Positions 63,727 through 64,000 of a stretch of 64,000 nt of DNA are shown here, piece by piece. The position numbers and the translations under genes are program-made. The DNA comes from UBA7434 sp041941365. GTDB lineage: Bacteria; Pseudomonadota; Gammaproteobacteria; Pseudomonadales; UBA7434. The first letter of the stretch is position 1; every line of letters begins with the position of its first letter. The notes beneath the pieces were generated by a model. It was not told the DNA's origin, searched no databases, and saw only the letters and a list, made by a program, of their open reading frames with translations. The stretch is from positions 1 through 64,000 of the forward strand of contig JBGTQK010000008.1 in NCBI GenBank assembly GCA_041941365.1. The letters are read 5' to 3'.

Positions 63727-64000
63727 ATGCTTCCATCTAACACGTTAGTTTTTTTTGCTACTGTTGCTGTTGGAGGAGCACTGGGTGCTATGGCACGTTA
63801 TGGACTCAGTTTGTGGGCGTTTCAACGTTTGGGCGGTTTATCTGGAACGTACTTATATGGCACTTTGCTCGCCAATTGGCTAGGCGCTTTTTGTATAGGC
63901 ATTCTGTTTGTGTTTTTTAGTGAACGGCAGGGCACGCCAGACTGGATGAGGCTTTTATTCATCGTCGGTTTTACAGGTGCATTTACAACATTCTCAACTT
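63727..64000 (+). CDS. crcB: Fluoride exporter CrcB (partial, runs off the end)
   Basis: Starts at ATG 63727 and is open to 64000 (91 codons). The family pattern is clear: GGALGAMARYGLS, GTLLANWLGAFCIG and the GFTGAFTTFSTF segment with its fluoride-pore Phe residues. CrcB (Fluc) is a dual-topology dimeric fluoride channel. It lies 23 bases after lolA. Confidence 0.93.
   Translation, partial: MLPSNTLVFFATVAVGGALGAMARYGLSLWAFQRLGGLSGTYLYGTLLANWLGAFCIGILFVFFSERQGTPDWMRLLFIVGFTGAFTTFST

Overview
The window is a contiguous piece of a chromosome from an AT-rich (roughly 40% GC by eye), probably marine, hydrocarbon-associated gammaproteobacterium. The main reason is gene order. purB, mnmA, nudJ and rluE, then idh, cspD, clpS and clpA, then infA, bpt, aat, trxB, ftsK and lolA form the same housekeeping backbone known from Pseudomonas and its relatives. 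The protein families also fit that group. I cannot name a genus from sequence alone.

Region 1 (about 1-10,370, minus strand) is a nitrogen-scavenging operon. A well-conserved ykkC/guanidine-I riboswitch lies in its leader. It is followed by an ABC transporter (binding protein, permease, ATPase), the two DUF1989-type proteins UAAP1 and UAAP2, a biotin-dependent 'urea carboxylase' and allophanate hydrolase. The riboswitch and gene content point to guanidine, not urea, as the substrate: guanidine to carboxyguanidine to allophanate to ammonia and CO2.

Region 2 (10,679-15,077, minus strand) holds a LuxR-type response regulator and a 1155-residue hybrid histidine kinase. The kinase's N-terminal half is an NCS1-type transporter, so this is a candidate transporter-derived nitrogen sensor.

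Region 3 (15,401-27,715, plus strand) is a complete urea-utilisation locus: porin, urtABCDE (high-affinity urea ABC transporter), ureDABCEFG (nickel urease and its assembly factors) and a small membrane protein. A hairpin between urtA and urtB may give higher urtA expression.

Region 4 (27,716-38,231) starts with a tRNA-Arg(UCG) gene that has a partial, diverged duplicate of its 3' end and terminator beside it. Housekeeping genes follow: purB, mnmA, nudJ, rluE, monomeric isocitrate dehydrogenase, cspD, clpS and clpA. hflD, usually between purB and mnmA, is missing.

Region 5 (38,241-56,904) interrupts the usual clpA-infA junction. It holds a secreted protein with a PEP-CTERM-like tail and then a 12-gene catabolic cluster: Baeyer-Villiger-type monooxygenase, fused isobutyryl-CoA mutase (IcmF), thiolase, FadJ-like protein, LCAD-type acyl-CoA dehydrogenase, SDR, alpha-methylacyl-CoA racemase, GMC alcohol oxidoreductase, aldehyde dehydrogenase, GXWXG/DUF4334 protein, acyl-CoA ligase and a TetR regulator. 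Two nearly identical palindromic operators sit inside two identically built promoters (39,123-39,151 and 44,176-44,204). This suggests that one TetR repressor controls two transcription units. The enzyme set matches what is needed to degrade methyl-branched (isoprenoid) ketones, alcohols or acids: the racemase handles 2-methylacyl-CoA stereochemistry and IcmF handles the terminal isobutyryl-CoA. This is the most interesting system in the window.

Region 6 (56,905-64,000) returns to the backbone: infA, bpt and aat (with clpS and clpA, the bacterial N-degron pathway), trxB, ftsK, an unusual lipobox-bearing LolA-like protein, and the start of crcB, which runs off the end.
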